Source: Demequina sediminicola (GTDB lineage: Bacteria; Actinomycetota; Actinomycetes; Actinomycetales; Demequinaceae). From it: a stretch of DNA of 64,000 nucleotides. The translations under genes were made by a program, and so were the position numbers. This document shows positions 8,056 through 17,622 of this stretch, piece after piece. The notes beneath the pieces are model-generated. The model had not been told where the DNA came from and ran no database searches. It saw nothing but the letters and a program-made list of their open reading frames with translations. The DNA lies in assembly GCF_000975055.1 (NCBI RefSeq), contig NZ_BBRB01000001.1:372001-436000 (forward strand), written 5' to 3'. The first letter of the stretch is position 1. Every line of letters starts with the position of its first letter.

Positions 8056-9861
8056 GTGGCTCATCTCATTGGCGCGCAAGGCGTCCACCTGGACTTCGGC
8101 ACCGGCACGGTGCTTGACGACATCACCATTGGTTTGGAAGACGGCAATCGCATTGGCATTGTCGGCGCTAACGGTGCTGGTAAGTCGTCTCTCATGGCGA
8201 TCTTGGCGGGACGGCTGGAACCTCACGGTGGCTTTGTCACCACGTCGCGCGGTACCACCGTGAGTGTGTTGGACCAGTCGGACCACGTCGATGGGTCGTT
8301 GACCGTTGTCGAGGCGATCGTGGGCGATGCGGACACGCATGAGTGGGCATCGGACCCTCGCGTCCGCGACATCATGTCTGGCTTGGTGCCGGACCTACCG
8401 GCCGATGCCATTGTGGGGAACCTCTCTGGTGGACAACAGCGTCGCGTCGCTCTCGCGCACGTATTGGTGGGCGAACACGATGTTGTCTTTCTGGACGAGC
8501 CGACGAACCACCTCGATGTTGATGGCGTGGCGTGGCTTGCCGAGCACTTGAATCGCCGTTGGGCCAGGGGTCGTGGCGCCCTTGCCGTTGTCACGCACGA
8601 CCGGTGGTTCCTCGACGCTGTCACCACTGACACGTGGGAAGTGCACGACGCTACGCTTGATCAGTACGAGGGCGGCTATGCGGCGTACGTGCTGCAACGC
8701 GTCGAGCGCGACCGGATTGCGGCAGCCACGGAGTCCAAGCGCCAGAACCTGATGCGCAAGGAACTCGCGTGGCTACAGCGCGGTGCTCCTGCCCGGACGT
8801 CGAAGCCTAAGTTCCGTATTGACGCCGCCAACACATTGATTGCTGATGTGCCCCCGGTGCGCGACAAGGTTCAACTTGCCCGCATGGCGGCTTCGCGCCT
8901 CGGCAAAGATGTCGTGGAACTCATCCGCTGCTCGGTGTCGTACCCCACTGTCGATGGCGGCACCCGTGAGGTGCTCAGCGAGGTGGATTGGAACATCGGT
9001 CCTGGTGAGCGCACGGGCATCCTGGGTACGAATGGTGCCGGTAAGTCGACGTTGCTGAAACTCATTACCGGCGATCTTGAGCCGACCTCGGGCCGAGTCA
9101 AGACGGGCAAGACCGTTCGCGTCGCGACGTTGTCGCAGCAGCTCGCCGAGTTGGACGATGTGGCCGAGGAGCGCGTCTCGGCGCTGGTCAAGCGCTACCG
9201 CTACATTGAGCTCTCCGATGGTTCGGACATGACGCCCACCCAGTTGCTGGAGCGTCTGGGCTTCACGAGTGCGCAACTCAAGACCCAGGTGGGACGCCTC
9301 TCCGGTGGCCAACGCCGCCGCCTCCAGTTGCTGATGGTGCTGCTCACGGAACCCAACGTTCTGGTGCTGGATGAGCCCACCAACGACCTCGACACCGACG
9401 TGCTGGCGGCGATGGAAGATCTGCTCGATTCGTGGCCCGGCACCTTGTTGGTGGTCAGTCACGATCGCTACTTGCTGGAGCGCGTCACGGATCAGCAATA
9501 CGCAGTTGTGGATGGCGGCCTCCGCCACCTTCCGGGCGGCATTGACGAGTACGTGAACCTCACTCGCGAGCGCCGGGCTGGGGCTGGTGGTGTGGGCACG
9601 TTTGGTTCGGGAGCGGCCGATGCTGGTGCGAGTTCGGTGTCTGGCGCCGAGCGTCGCGCTCTTGAAAAGGAACTGTCGGCGGTGGAGCGTCGCATCAAGC
9701 GCCTCGACCGGGATGCGGCCGCGGTACACAAGAAGATGGCCGATCACGACCAGAGCGACTTCGAGGCGCTGGGCGAGATGAACAAGCAGCTGAAGGACTT
9801 TGCTGACGAGACGTCGCAACTCGAGGAGCGCTGGCTGGAACTCTCCGAGACTCTCAGTTAG
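8056..9861 (+). CDS. ABC-F family ATPase (Uup/EttA-like)
   Basis: A soluble protein with two ATP-binding cassettes and no membrane domain, the hallmark of ABC-F proteins, which act on the ribosome. Cassette 1 has Walker A GANGAGKSS (about 36-44), signature LSGGQQRR and Walker B FLDEPTNHLD; cassette 2 has GTNGAGKST, LSGGQRRRLQ and VLDEPTNDLD. The linker contains basic helices (RMASRLGKD region), and the C-terminus (about 530-601) is a charged coiled coil (ELSAVERRIKRLDRD), as in Uup. 601 residues is typical. It may aid translation or antibiotic protection; which cannot be told. Start GTG is supported by the hexamer at 8044. Confidence 0.92.
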   Translation: MAHLIGAQGVHLDFGTGTVLDDITIGLEDGNRIGIVGANGAGKSSLMAILAGRLEPHGGFVTTSRGTTVSVLDQSDHVDGSLTVVEAIVGDADTHEWASDPRVRDIMSGLVPDLPADAIVGNLSGGQQRRVALAHVLVGEHDVVFLDEPTNHLDVDGVAWLAEHLNRRWARGRGALAVVTHDRWFLDAVTTDTWEVHDATLDQYEGGYAAYVLQRVERDRIAAATESKRQNLMRKELAWLQRGAPARTSKPKFRIDAANTLIADVPPVRDKVQLARMAASRLGKDVVELIRCSVSYPTVDGGTREVLSEVDWNIGPGERTGILGTNGAGKSTLLKLITGDLEPTSGRVKTGKTVRVATLSQQLAELDDVAEERVSALVKRYRYIELSDGSDMTPTQLLERLGFTSAQLKTQVGRLSGGQRRRLQLLMVLLTEPNVLVLDEPTNDLDTDVLAAMEDLLDSWPGTLLVVSHDRYLLERVTDQQYAVVDGGLRHLPGGIDEYVNLTRERRAGAGGVGTFGSGAADAGASSVSGAERRALEKELSAVERRIKRLDRDAAAVHKKMADHDQSDFEALGEMNKQLKDFADETSQLEERWLELSETLS

Positions 9862-9897
9862 AGCGCGCTCCCACCTGCACTATCCATGCCTGGTGTA

Positions 9898-11082
9898 TCA
9901 GCCGCGTGCAAAGGCCTCACGGAACTTCATTCGCCCGCCCGTGTTGAGCACGGCGCCGGCGTAAACCTTGCCTGCAATCCACGTCAGAATCGGGATCGTG
10001 ACCAGGCAGATTCCGATCGCCAATACTGTCTCCCCGGTACTGATGGTGCCGAAGGCGGCGCGCATCGGGACCAGGAACGGCGCGAAGAACGGCACCTGCG
10101 TCAACACTGTGGTGGCGACACCATCGGGGTTGTTCGGCACTAGGTAGATCGACAGGTAGAGCGGCACCATCATGAGGAACATCATGGGGGTCGTCACTGC
10201 GCCGATGTCCTCCTGCCGCGACACCAAAGCCGCGATGCCGCCAAAGAACACCGTGTAGATCGCGAATCCGAGCAGGAACCAGATCACAAAGTTCGCGACC
10301 AAGGGCCCTGCTTCCATGTCGAGCGTGGTGAAGAGGTCCAGGTACCAGCCGGCAAACAAGAGCGGTATCAGCATGGTGGCGGCTTGCACGAGCGAGTACA
10401 GCCCCACTCCCAGGACCTTGCCACCCAACAGTGTCGCCGGCTTCACGGTGGCCAGAAGAATTTCCACGACCCGCGAGGACTTCTCCTCCACCACGCCCAT
10501 CATGATTACGGAGGCACTCTGGATCAGCACAAAGAACAGCAGCAGGATCACCACCATGCCGGCAAAGAACTGGCCTGAGTCAAATTCTCCTGAGTCCCCC
10601 ACGATGGTGATACTCGGGACTGCTTGAGCGATGGCTTCGCTGACCTCTGCCGTATCGCCGCCAAGGTCGGTCAGAGCCCGGTCTAGCACCATGTCTCGGC
10701 TAGCGTCGCTTGCGATCGACATCACTTCTTCGTCGGCGTCCTCCAGGTACAGCACTGGTTGAGCGGCCGGGCCCACGAGGATTGCTGTGGTGCCGTCAGG
10801 CAGTTCCAGATCCTCATCCGGAGTCTCACCAAGGTCGGTGGCATTGACGGGCTCGAAGACCACAAGGGCGTTACGCGCCTGTGCTTCGGCTTCCAGATAG
10901 GGGATCAGCGTTTCTGCGCCCGGGCCTACTTCGACAAGTTTGGCGTCTTCCTCTTCGGACAGGAACGGCTTGGCGATCAACGCACCGCCGATCACGAGCA
11001 CGATGGTGATGGCGGACACGATCAGGTTCGCTTTGGCGAAGGTGCGTGTGCGGAATTCACGCTGGGCGATGAGCCACATCAT
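9898..11082 (-). CDS. ABC-2 type permease (NatB-like)
   Basis: Membrane subunit of the exporter whose ATPase is encoded just upstream. The 394-residue protein has an N-terminal helix (about 18-42) followed by a large extracytoplasmic domain, then about five helices from residue 170 to 380 (MVVILLLFFVLIQSASVIMMGVVEEKSSRVVEILLATV is typical of NatB/YhaP proteins; the EEKSSRVVEIL motif is conserved). The start overlaps the stop of the ATPase gene by 4 nt. Substrate unknown: Na+ or toxic compounds in studied relatives. Converges on the ABC-F gene with 36 bp between them. Confidence 0.9.
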   Translation of the reverse strand: MMWLIAQREFRTRTFAKANLIVSAITIVLVIGGALIAKPFLSEEEDAKLVEVGPGAETLIPYLEAEAQARNALVVFEPVNATDLGETPDEDLELPDGTTAILVGPAAQPVLYLEDADEEVMSIASDASRDMVLDRALTDLGGDTAEVSEAIAQAVPSITIVGDSGEFDSGQFFAGMVVILLLFFVLIQSASVIMMGVVEEKSSRVVEILLATVKPATLLGGKVLGVGLYSLVQAATMLIPLLFAGWYLDLFTTLDMEAGPLVANFVIWFLLGFAIYTVFFGGIAALVSRQEDIGAVTTPMMFLMMVPLYLSIYLVPNNPDGVATTVLTQVPFFAPFLVPMRAAFGTISTGETVLAIGICLVTIPILTWIAGKVYAGAVLNTGGRMKFREAFARG

Positions 11083-11996
11083 GCTGCGACCTCCTGCTCG
11101 TTGACGACGCCTTCAAACAGATCAGTGAGCGACGGACGGACTGGCGTGAACTCGCTCACCACCCCTACGGACAGAGCCGATGCCACGACGGCTTGGGCGG
11201 CATCGTCGCGTTCGGCTTTAACCAACCACGCACCGGGGCCGTCGGGTTCGACGGTGACTCCGGGCCATTGGGCAATGCGACCATCGGCCCAGCCTGCTGG
11301 CATGGTTCCGGACAGCCGCCACTGACGTTGCTCGGTTGCGCGCAGTTCGTCGATGCTTCCCAACGCCACCAGGCGACCGTCCTTGACGATGCCCACCCGG
11401 TCACACATACGCTCCACCAGTTCGAGTTGGTGGGAAGAGAAGATCACGGGGACCCCGGCATCGGCTTGGCCTCGCAAAACTTCACTCATGACGCGCACGG
11501 CGACGGGGTCAAGTCCAGAGAACGGCTCATCGAGTACAAGAATGTCCGGCTCATGGACCAAGGCGGAGGCCAGTTGGACACGCTGCTGATTGCCAAGAGA
11601 CAGCTTTTCGACTTCGTCTCCGCGGCGGTGGTCAACTCCCAGCACTTCAGTCCAGTGCTCCGTCGCACGGTGCGCTTCCGTCGCACTCAGCCCGTGGAGA
11701 CGGGCCAGGTAAGTCAACTGCTCGCCGACCTTCATCCGCGGATAGAGTCCACGCTCTTCCGGCATGTAGCCGATGCGTCGGCGTACTTTCAGATCAATGC
11801 TGTCCCCGTTCCACCGCACAGCCCCCGCATCTGCGTTGAGGACGCCCAGGATTATGCGCATTGTGGTGGTTTTGCCTGCTCCGTTGGAGCCCACAAAGCC
11901 AAAGATCTCACCTGCCGGAACGGTGAACGACACACCGTCGAGCGCGCGGACTTCCCCATAGGACTTGGTCAAGGAGTCAATTTCTAGCGCTGACAC
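11079..11996 (-). CDS. ABC transporter ATP-binding protein (NatA-like)
   Basis: Energises the adjacent NatB-like permease. The 305-residue protein has Walker A GSNGAGKTTT, Q-loop region YMPEERGLYP, signature LSLGNQQRV, Walker B ILVLDEPFSGLD and the switch His in SSHQLELVERM. The last 80 residues form a C-terminal domain found in this subfamily. The frame runs open to 12170, but homologues begin at ALEIDSLTKSYG, so the GTG at 11996 is chosen; the upstream 58 codons have no family likeness and overlap the phosphoketolase start region. Transcribed divergently from xfp. Confidence 0.91.
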   Translation of the reverse strand: MSALEIDSLTKSYGEVRALDGVSFTVPAGEIFGFVGSNGAGKTTTMRIILGVLNADAGAVRWNGDSIDLKVRRRIGYMPEERGLYPRMKVGEQLTYLARLHGLSATEAHRATEHWTEVLGVDHRRGDEVEKLSLGNQQRVQLASALVHEPDILVLDEPFSGLDPVAVRVMSEVLRGQADAGVPVIFSSHQLELVERMCDRVGIVKDGRLVALGSIDELRATEQRQWRLSGTMPAGWADGRIAQWPGVTVEPDGPGAWLVKAERDDAAQAVVASALSVGVVSEFTPVRPSLTDLFEGVVNEQEVAA

Positions 11997-12069
11997 TGCG
12001 CCCCCATTTCTGCCGGTCTCCACTGAGCGTGCGCACCCACTGTAACGACGCCCTGCGGGGTGAGCCATC

Positions 12070-12090
12070 ATCCGCGGGAATGATCCGCGG
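12070..12090. promoter_or_regulatory. Direct repeat of ATCCGCGG in the natA/xfp divergent region
   Basis: ATCCGCGG occurs at 12070-12077 and 12083-12090, 13 bp apart, and each contains the palindrome CCGCGG. It lies between the divergent natA-like gene and xfp and could bind a regulator. This is position-based inference only. Confidence 0.3.
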
Positions 12091-12162
12091 CTTTCACCGT
12101 GCGGGTTGGCGTCCAAGGTGGAATTCTGTTGACGATGGTGTTCCCCAATCATGGAGGCAAGC

Positions 12163-14612
12163 ATGAGCACGTGGATGTCCCGGACTGCCGAATCAGCAAC
12201 AGATCAAGAGATTGAGGCGATCGACAAGTGGTGGCGTGCCACGAACTACATGTCCATTGGCCAAATTTATTTGCTCGACAACCCACTGCTGCGTGAGCCG
12301 CTGAGCCGCGACCATGTGAAGCCGCGGCTTGTGGGGCACTGGGGCACCACGCCCGGCCTGAACTTCCTCTACGCACACCTGAACCGCATGATTCGCGCAC
12401 GCCACCAGCCCACGATCTATGTCACAGGCCCTGGCCACGGCGGTCCCGGTTTGGTGGCGTCGAGCTTCCTCGACGGCACGTACACGGAGACCTACCCCCA
12501 CATCTCTACTGATGAGGAAGGCCTCAAGCGACTGTTCACGCAGTTCTCCTTCCCGGGTGGAATCCCGTCACACGTGGCCCCGAGACTCCTGGCTCGATTC
12601 ACGAGGGCGGCGAACTCGGGTATTCGCTGTCTCATGCGTACGGTGCTGCCTTCAACAACCCGGACCTCCTGGTGGCGGCCGTTGTCGGCGATGGTGAGGC
12701 CGAGACTGGCCCGCTCGCCACCAGTTGGCACTCCAACAAGTTCATCAATCCCGCCACCGATGGTGTGGTGCTGCCGATCCTGCACCTGAACGGGTACAAG
12801 ATCGCCAACCCCACGGTGCTTGCCCGCATCGGCGATGACGAGCTTGAGGCGCTGATGCGCGGCTACGGCCACACCCCACACATGTTTGTCGCCGGGTTCG
12901 ACGAAGAACCTCACGCTTCCATTCACGCCCGCTTTGCGGCGATGGTCGACGACGTCATGGACGAGATTGCCGCGATCAAGGAGGAGGCGGCGAGCAATCC
13001 GGATATGCCGCGCCCCGCATGGCCGATGATCGTGTTCCGCACGCCGAAGGGGTGGACGTGCCCGCCCGAGATTGATGATGAGGTCACCGAGGGCTCGTGG
13101 CGCGCTCACCAAGTGCCGCTGTCCAATGCGCGCGACACAGATGCGCACCTGCAGACCCTCGAGGACTGGCTGCGGTCCTACGATCCCGACGACCTCTTCG
13201 ACGATGGCGGCGCCCCGTATGCCGCCACTCGGGCTATCGCCCCTGAAGGCGAACTACGCATGTCAGCACGCCCCGAAACCAACGGTGGGCTGGTCCTCCG
13301 CGATCTGGTGATGCCGGACTTCCGAGACTTTGCCGTCGACGTCCCCAACCCCGGCTCAGGCCCGGTCGAGGCGACACGTCAACTCGGCGAGTTCCTCCGC
13401 GCCGTCATGGAAGCCAATATGGACAACTTCCGCATCTTCGCCCCCGATGAGCTGGCATCGAACCGGCTCCAGGCAGTGCTCGAGGTGACCGACAAAGTCT
13501 GGGAGGGCGAGCGCGAGGACGACGGCACGCACACCGCAGCCTCGGGGCAGGTTGTCGAGATGCTTTCCGAGCACCAATGCCAGGGCTGGTTGGAGGGCTA
13601 CCTCCTGACTGGGCGGCACGGACTGTTCACGTCGTATGAGGCGTTCATTCACATCATCGACTCGATGTTCAACCAGCACGCCAAGTGGCTCAAGGTCTCC
13701 CGGGAACTCCCCTGGCGCCGGCCCATTGCCTCGCTGAACTACTTGTTGTCCAGCCACGTGTGGCGCCAAGACCACAATGGCTTCTCACATCAGGACCCCG
13801 GCTTCATCGATCACGTCGTGAACAAGAAGGCCGAAGTAGTGCGGGTCTACCTCCCCGCCGACGCCAACACGTTGCTGTCGACCTACGACCACTGCTTGCG
13901 TTCCCGGGACTACGTGAACGTCGTGATCGCAGGCAAGCAGCCCGCCCCACAGTGGCTCACCATGGAGCAGGCAGAGGACCACTGCACACGCGGTCTGGGG
14001 ATCTGGGACTTCGCTTCCAACGTCGAGACAGGCGAAGAACCCGACGTGGTGATGGCCGCGGCAGGGGACGTGCCGACGCTAGAGATTCTTGCGGCCATCG
14101 ACATCATTCGTCACGAACTTCCCGACCTGAAAGTTCGCATGATCAACGTCGTCGACCTCATGCGTCTCCAACCGGAAGGCGAGCACCCGCACGGCATGAG
14201 CGACCAAGCCTTCGATCAACTCTTCACCACGGACAAGCCCATCATCTTCAACTATCACGGCTACCCGTGGCTCATCCACCGCCTCACTTACCGCCGCACC
14301 GGTCACGAAAATCTGCACGTCCGTGGCTTCAAGGAGGAGGGCACCACCACGACGCCCTTTGATATGGCGATGCTCAACGACATCGACCGGTTCCACTTGG
14401 TGATGGACGTCATCGACCGAGTCCCGGGCCTAGGGACGCGGGCGGCGCTACTGCGTCAACGGCTCTCAGACCAGCGTTTGGCGGCGCGCCGCTATGCGCG
14501 CGTTCACGGCGCAGATCTTCCGGAGGTAGCGAACTGGGTGTGGCCCGATGCCGGGGCTGAGACCCGCGAGGCTATGGCCGGCACACAGGACACTGGAGGA
14601 GACAACGAGTAG
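12163..14612 (+). pseudogene. xfp: Phosphoketolase, interrupted by a single-base frameshift
   Basis: Phosphoketolases split xylulose 5-phosphate (and often fructose 6-phosphate) with phosphate into acetyl phosphate and a sugar phosphate, using thiamine diphosphate. The N-terminal part ([25 protein letters not shown]) is in one frame up to about 12580; the rest ([25 protein letters not shown], through to the C-terminus at 14612) is in the frame one base earlier. Conserved PSHVAPETPGS needs CCG GAG, but the sequence reads CCCCGAGACT near 12578-12588, so one base is missing. Restoring it gives 816 residues, normal for the family. No further decay is visible, so this is a recent mutation or a sequencing error. 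Start ATG 12163 follows GGAGG (12154-12158). Confidence 0.93.
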
Positions 14613-14637
14613 TCGTCCACGTCGAGCACGACGACAG

Positions 14638-14687
14638 ACGTGACGGAGGGCCGATGCGCGGGTAGTCACATCGGCCCTCCGTCACGT
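14638..14687. terminator. Strong bidirectional terminator between xfp and the alcohol dehydrogenase
   Basis: ACGTGACGGAGGGCCGATG (14638-14656) and its exact reverse complement (14669-14687) form a 19-bp perfect stem with a 12-nt loop between two convergent genes. Confidence 0.9.
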
Positions 14688-14704
14688 AGTCGCGAGAAAC
14701 GCTC

Positions 14705-15763
14705 CTAGGAGTGCGGCACAACGACCGCGCGGCCCAGGATCTCCTGGTTGATGAGCTTCTCGTAGGCGGTCAGGGCCTCGTCCATGGTGAAAGTCGTGAT
14801 GTCCATGGTGATGTGGCCATCGCGGTAGAGCATCGCTACCTCGTGGAGGTCCTCGATGGTTCCCCAATACGTGTTGGTCAGGATCGACTCGTAGGGGGTG
14901 GTGAAGAAGTTCCACTCCACCGAGCCATTGGCGATACCCGCAACGGTCACCGAACCCTGAATGGCGACTACTGCGCGCGCTAACTCGATGGTGGAGGTGA
15001 TGCCGACGAAGTCAAAGACCGCATTGACGCCGGTCCCGCCAGTAATCTCGCGAATGCGCTCAGCCTGACCCTCACCGCCAGCCACCGTGACAGCGCCGTT
15101 GGCCTCGGCCGCCGCCATCGCATCTTCCTTCATGTCCGTGGCGATGACCGTGGCACCAGTGATCGCCTTGAGGATCTGAACGGCAACCTGACCCAAGCCA
15201 CCGAGTCCAATCACGAGCGCGTAGCGACCGCCACCCACCAGGTGAGGAGCCGCATTCTTGATCGCGTGATAGGGCGTCAGCCCAGCATCAGCCAGTGGCG
15301 CAGCAGCAATGGGGTCGGCGTCGCCGAGCGCGACCAGATTGCGTGCAGGAACCACCATGTACTCCGCCATACCACCATCGCGTCCGAGCCCGATCGCAGC
15401 ATACGGATTGGTGTACTGGTTCTCACAGTAGGTGTCCTGGCCGCGCGAACAGGCGGCGCACATGCCGCACCCAATCGGGCCATAGACAAGGTATGCCTCG
15501 CCCCGATTGACACCGAGGACGCCTTCGCCAACTTCCTCGACCCAACCGGAGCTCTCGTGCCCCAGCGTGTACTCCGGTGCCATGAGTTTTGCAGTCGGCA
15601 GCGCGTCGTCATAATCCTGAAAAACGGAAACGTCTGAATGGCACGCCCCTGCGCCAGCCACCTTCAATAAGACTTCACCGGGGCCAGGAGTGGGCCGCTC
15701 AATGTCCTTGAGCACAGGAGGGTTGTGCCATGCTTCAAATCGTAGAGCCTTCATCAGAGTCAT
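14705..15763 (-). CDS. Zinc-dependent alcohol dehydrogenase (MDR family)
   Basis: NAD(P)-dependent oxidoreductase acting on alcohols or aldehydes. The 352-residue protein has catalytic zinc ligands Cys41 (GACHSD) and His69-Glu70 (LGHES), structural zinc cysteines 99, 102, 105 and 113 (GCGMCAACSRGQDTYC) and the Rossmann motif GLGGLG. This is the layout of AdhA/AdhP-type enzymes, and possibly uses ethanol/acetaldehyde, which would link to the acetyl-phosphate genes nearby. The start ATG 15763 has GGAGG 4 nt upstream; the frame opens further upstream to 15829 without family likeness. Monocistronic; converges on xfp. Confidence 0.92.
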   Translation of the reverse strand: MTLMKALRFEAWHNPPVLKDIERPTPGPGEVLLKVAGAGACHSDVSVFQDYDDALPTAKLMAPEYTLGHESSGWVEEVGEGVLGVNRGEAYLVYGPIGCGMCAACSRGQDTYCENQYTNPYAAIGLGRDGGMAEYMVVPARNLVALGDADPIAAAPLADAGLTPYHAIKNAAPHLVGGGRYALVIGLGGLGQVAVQILKAITGATVIATDMKEDAMAAAEANGAVTVAGGEGQAERIREITGGTGVNAVFDFVGITSTIELARAVVAIQGSVTVAGIANGSVEWNFFTTPYESILTNTYWGTIEDLHEVAMLYRDGHITMDITTFTMDEALTAYEKLINQEILGRAVVVPHS

Positions 15764-15868
15764 CCATCCTCCGCGGGGGAAGATTCCGCAAAGCGGACAT
15801 GCCTCACGAAAATACCGCGGACTCTTCACCCTAACCCCGCGCTACGGGCACGATTGACCGGGCGAGCG

Positions 15869-16306
15869 TCACGACGATGTGAAGGTGTGCTCCCACAGTT
15901 CTGTGCCTTCAGAATCGAAGTAGATGTAGGTCACGGCAGGATCGACGATGCCGGCCGCTTCCATGCCGGGAAACACCTGCGTATCGCAAAGGTCTTGAAT
16001 CTCGCCGATGGCTCCGTCGAAGTACTCCACAGCCGCATCGGGGTCAATGGGCTCCGCGTAGTAGTAGACATACTCGACAGTGCTGGGCGGCACTGCGGCG
16101 ATGTTGATGTCTGTGTAGAGCCCGTCGAAATCCTCGAGCAATCCCGGAACAGTTGCTTCTTCGGATGCGACATAGTCCGCGAGCGCCGAGTCCTCGACCT
16201 CCGCGACGTTCGCGTCGCTGGACCCATTCGACGAACATCCGGCAAGAATCATGGCGGCGATACCGGCCACCACGACCGTTGTGCGCATTTCACTCGTGAC
16301 GATCAT
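15869..16306 (-). CDS. Small lipoprotein of unknown function
   Basis: The 145-residue product begins with a short basic region and a hydrophobic stretch ending in the lipobox LAGC (Cys at about residue 24), so it should be a lipid-anchored exported protein. The mature part is acidic and has a repeated YxY/aromatic pattern (TVEYVYYYAEPID; TYIYFDSEGTELWEHTF), resembling small DUF4854-type lipoproteins of Gram-positive bacteria; this link is tentative. AAGG lies just before the ATG at 16306; an internal ATG at 16288 is possible. It lies upstream of the alcohol dehydrogenase and downstream of guaB3 on the same strand, with gaps of about 105 and 63 bp. Confidence 0.75.
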   Translation of the reverse strand: MIVTSEMRTTVVVAGIAAMILAGCSSNGSSDANVAEVEDSALADYVASEEATVPGLLEDFDGLYTDINIAAVPPSTVEYVYYYAEPIDPDAAVEYFDGAIGEIQDLCDTQVFPGMEAAGIVDPAVTYIYFDSEGTELWEHTFTSS

Positions 16307-16369
16307 CTGACCTTCCCCTCATGTGTGATGACTACTCACTGTCGTTCGCAGGTGCGAACACCGTGACCT

Positions 16370-17497
16370 CTATGCGGGATCGTATGGCGACACGACGACG
16401 TCGACGCGCTGGAACTCCTTGAGATCTGAGTATCCCGTGGTCGCCATGGAGCGCCGGAGCGCACCCATAATGTTCGTGCTGCCGTCCGCGGACTGCGCCG
16501 GGCCCGACAAGATCTCTTCTAGCGTGCCCCCGGTCCCCACCTCAACGCGAGCACCTCGCGGCAGCTCCGAGTGGTAAGCCTCCTGGCCCCAGTGGAATCC
16601 ACCGCCTGGCGCCTCCGACGAACGCGCGAGCGCGGAACCCAACATCACAGCATCGGCTCCACACGCGATGGCCTTCACGATGTCACCCGCACGGCCCAAG
16701 CCACCATCAGCAATCACGTGCACATAGCGCCCACCGGACTCGTCCAGATAGTCACGCCGCGCAGCAGCAACGTCCGAGATCGCAGTCGCCATGGGAGCGT
16801 GAATACCCAAAGTGTTGCGCGTGCGCTGAGCAGACCCGCCACCGAATCCGACCAGGACGCCCGCAGCGCCAGTGCGCATCAAGTGCAGACCCGCCTGGTA
16901 GGTGGCAGCACCGCCCACAATCACGGGAACATCGAGGTCATAGATGAACTTCTTGAGGTTCAGCGGCTCCACGTGTTCAGACACGTGCTCCGCAGACACC
17001 GTGGTGCCACGAATCACGAACAAGTCCACGCCAGCCTTCAGCACCGTCTCGTAGTGTTCCTGAGTACGTTGCGGGCTCAACGCGCCCGCCACAGTGACGT
17101 CGGCCGCACGGATCTCACGCAGGCGCTCCGTGATGAGTTCATCCTTGATGGGCTCGCGGTAGATCTCCTGCATGCGCGCAGTGGCCGCGGCCCCATCAAG
17201 CTGGGCAATCTCGTTCAGCAGCGACGTCGGGTCCTCGTAGCGAGTCCACAGCCCTTCAAGATCGAGCACACCCAGACCACCAAGCCGCCCAAGCGCAATC
17301 GCAGTCGCCGGACTCATGACGGAGTCCATCGGCGCCGCAATCACAGGAATCTCGAACTGGAAGGCATCGATCTGCCAGTTCAGCGACACCTGCCTAGGGT
17401 CGCGCGTACGGCGCGAAGGCACCACAGCGATGTCATCAAAGGAAAAGGCGCGGCGACCGCGTTTGCCGCGGCCAATCTCGATCTCGTTGCTCACCAC
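16370..17497 (-). CDS. guaB3: GuaB3 family IMP dehydrogenase-related protein
   Basis: A 375-residue TIM-barrel protein of the IMPDH/GMP reductase family without CBS domains. It has the N-terminal GRGKRGRRAFSFDDIAVVPS and APMDSVMSP motifs and the phosphate-binding ADGGLGRAGDIVKAIACGADAVMLGSALA. The loop that carries the catalytic Cys in true IMPDH (GPGSICTTR) here reads GGGSAQRTRNT, with no Cys, so classical IMPDH chemistry is unlikely. In actinobacteria this paralogue is normally near guaB, as here. Start GTG at 17497 or the next codon GTG at 17494. Confidence 0.92.
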   Translation of the reverse strand: MVSNEIEIGRGKRGRRAFSFDDIAVVPSRRTRDPRQVSLNWQIDAFQFEIPVIAAPMDSVMSPATAIALGRLGGLGVLDLEGLWTRYEDPTSLLNEIAQLDGAAATARMQEIYREPIKDELITERLREIRAADVTVAGALSPQRTQEHYETVLKAGVDLFVIRGTTVSAEHVSEHVEPLNLKKFIYDLDVPVIVGGAATYQAGLHLMRTGAAGVLVGFGGGSAQRTRNTLGIHAPMATAISDVAAARRDYLDESGGRYVHVIADGGLGRAGDIVKAIACGADAVMLGSALARSSEAPGGGFHWGQEAYHSELPRGARVEVGTGGTLEEILSGPAQSADGSTNIMGALRRSMATTGYSDLKEFQRVDVVVSPYDPA

Positions 17498-17622
17498 CCC
17501 ACCCTATCGCCCGCACGGATAAACCTGCAGGCACAGACGCGCTCACCACATCACCCAAGGTTCGCTACGGTATAGCCATCGGTGCCGCACCACCGTCGGA
17601 AAGACTTCACAGGGGGAACATC

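Noticed and set aside
11997..12170. 58-codon N-terminal extension of the NatA-like protein
   Set aside because: No likeness to ABC proteins, overlaps the xfp ribosome binding site, and the family begins at ALEIDSLTKSYG.
12163..12789. Reading the phosphoketolase region as two separate genes
   Set aside because: The two frames join exactly within a conserved motif and together equal one normal phosphoketolase; the frame end after 12582 has no family likeness.
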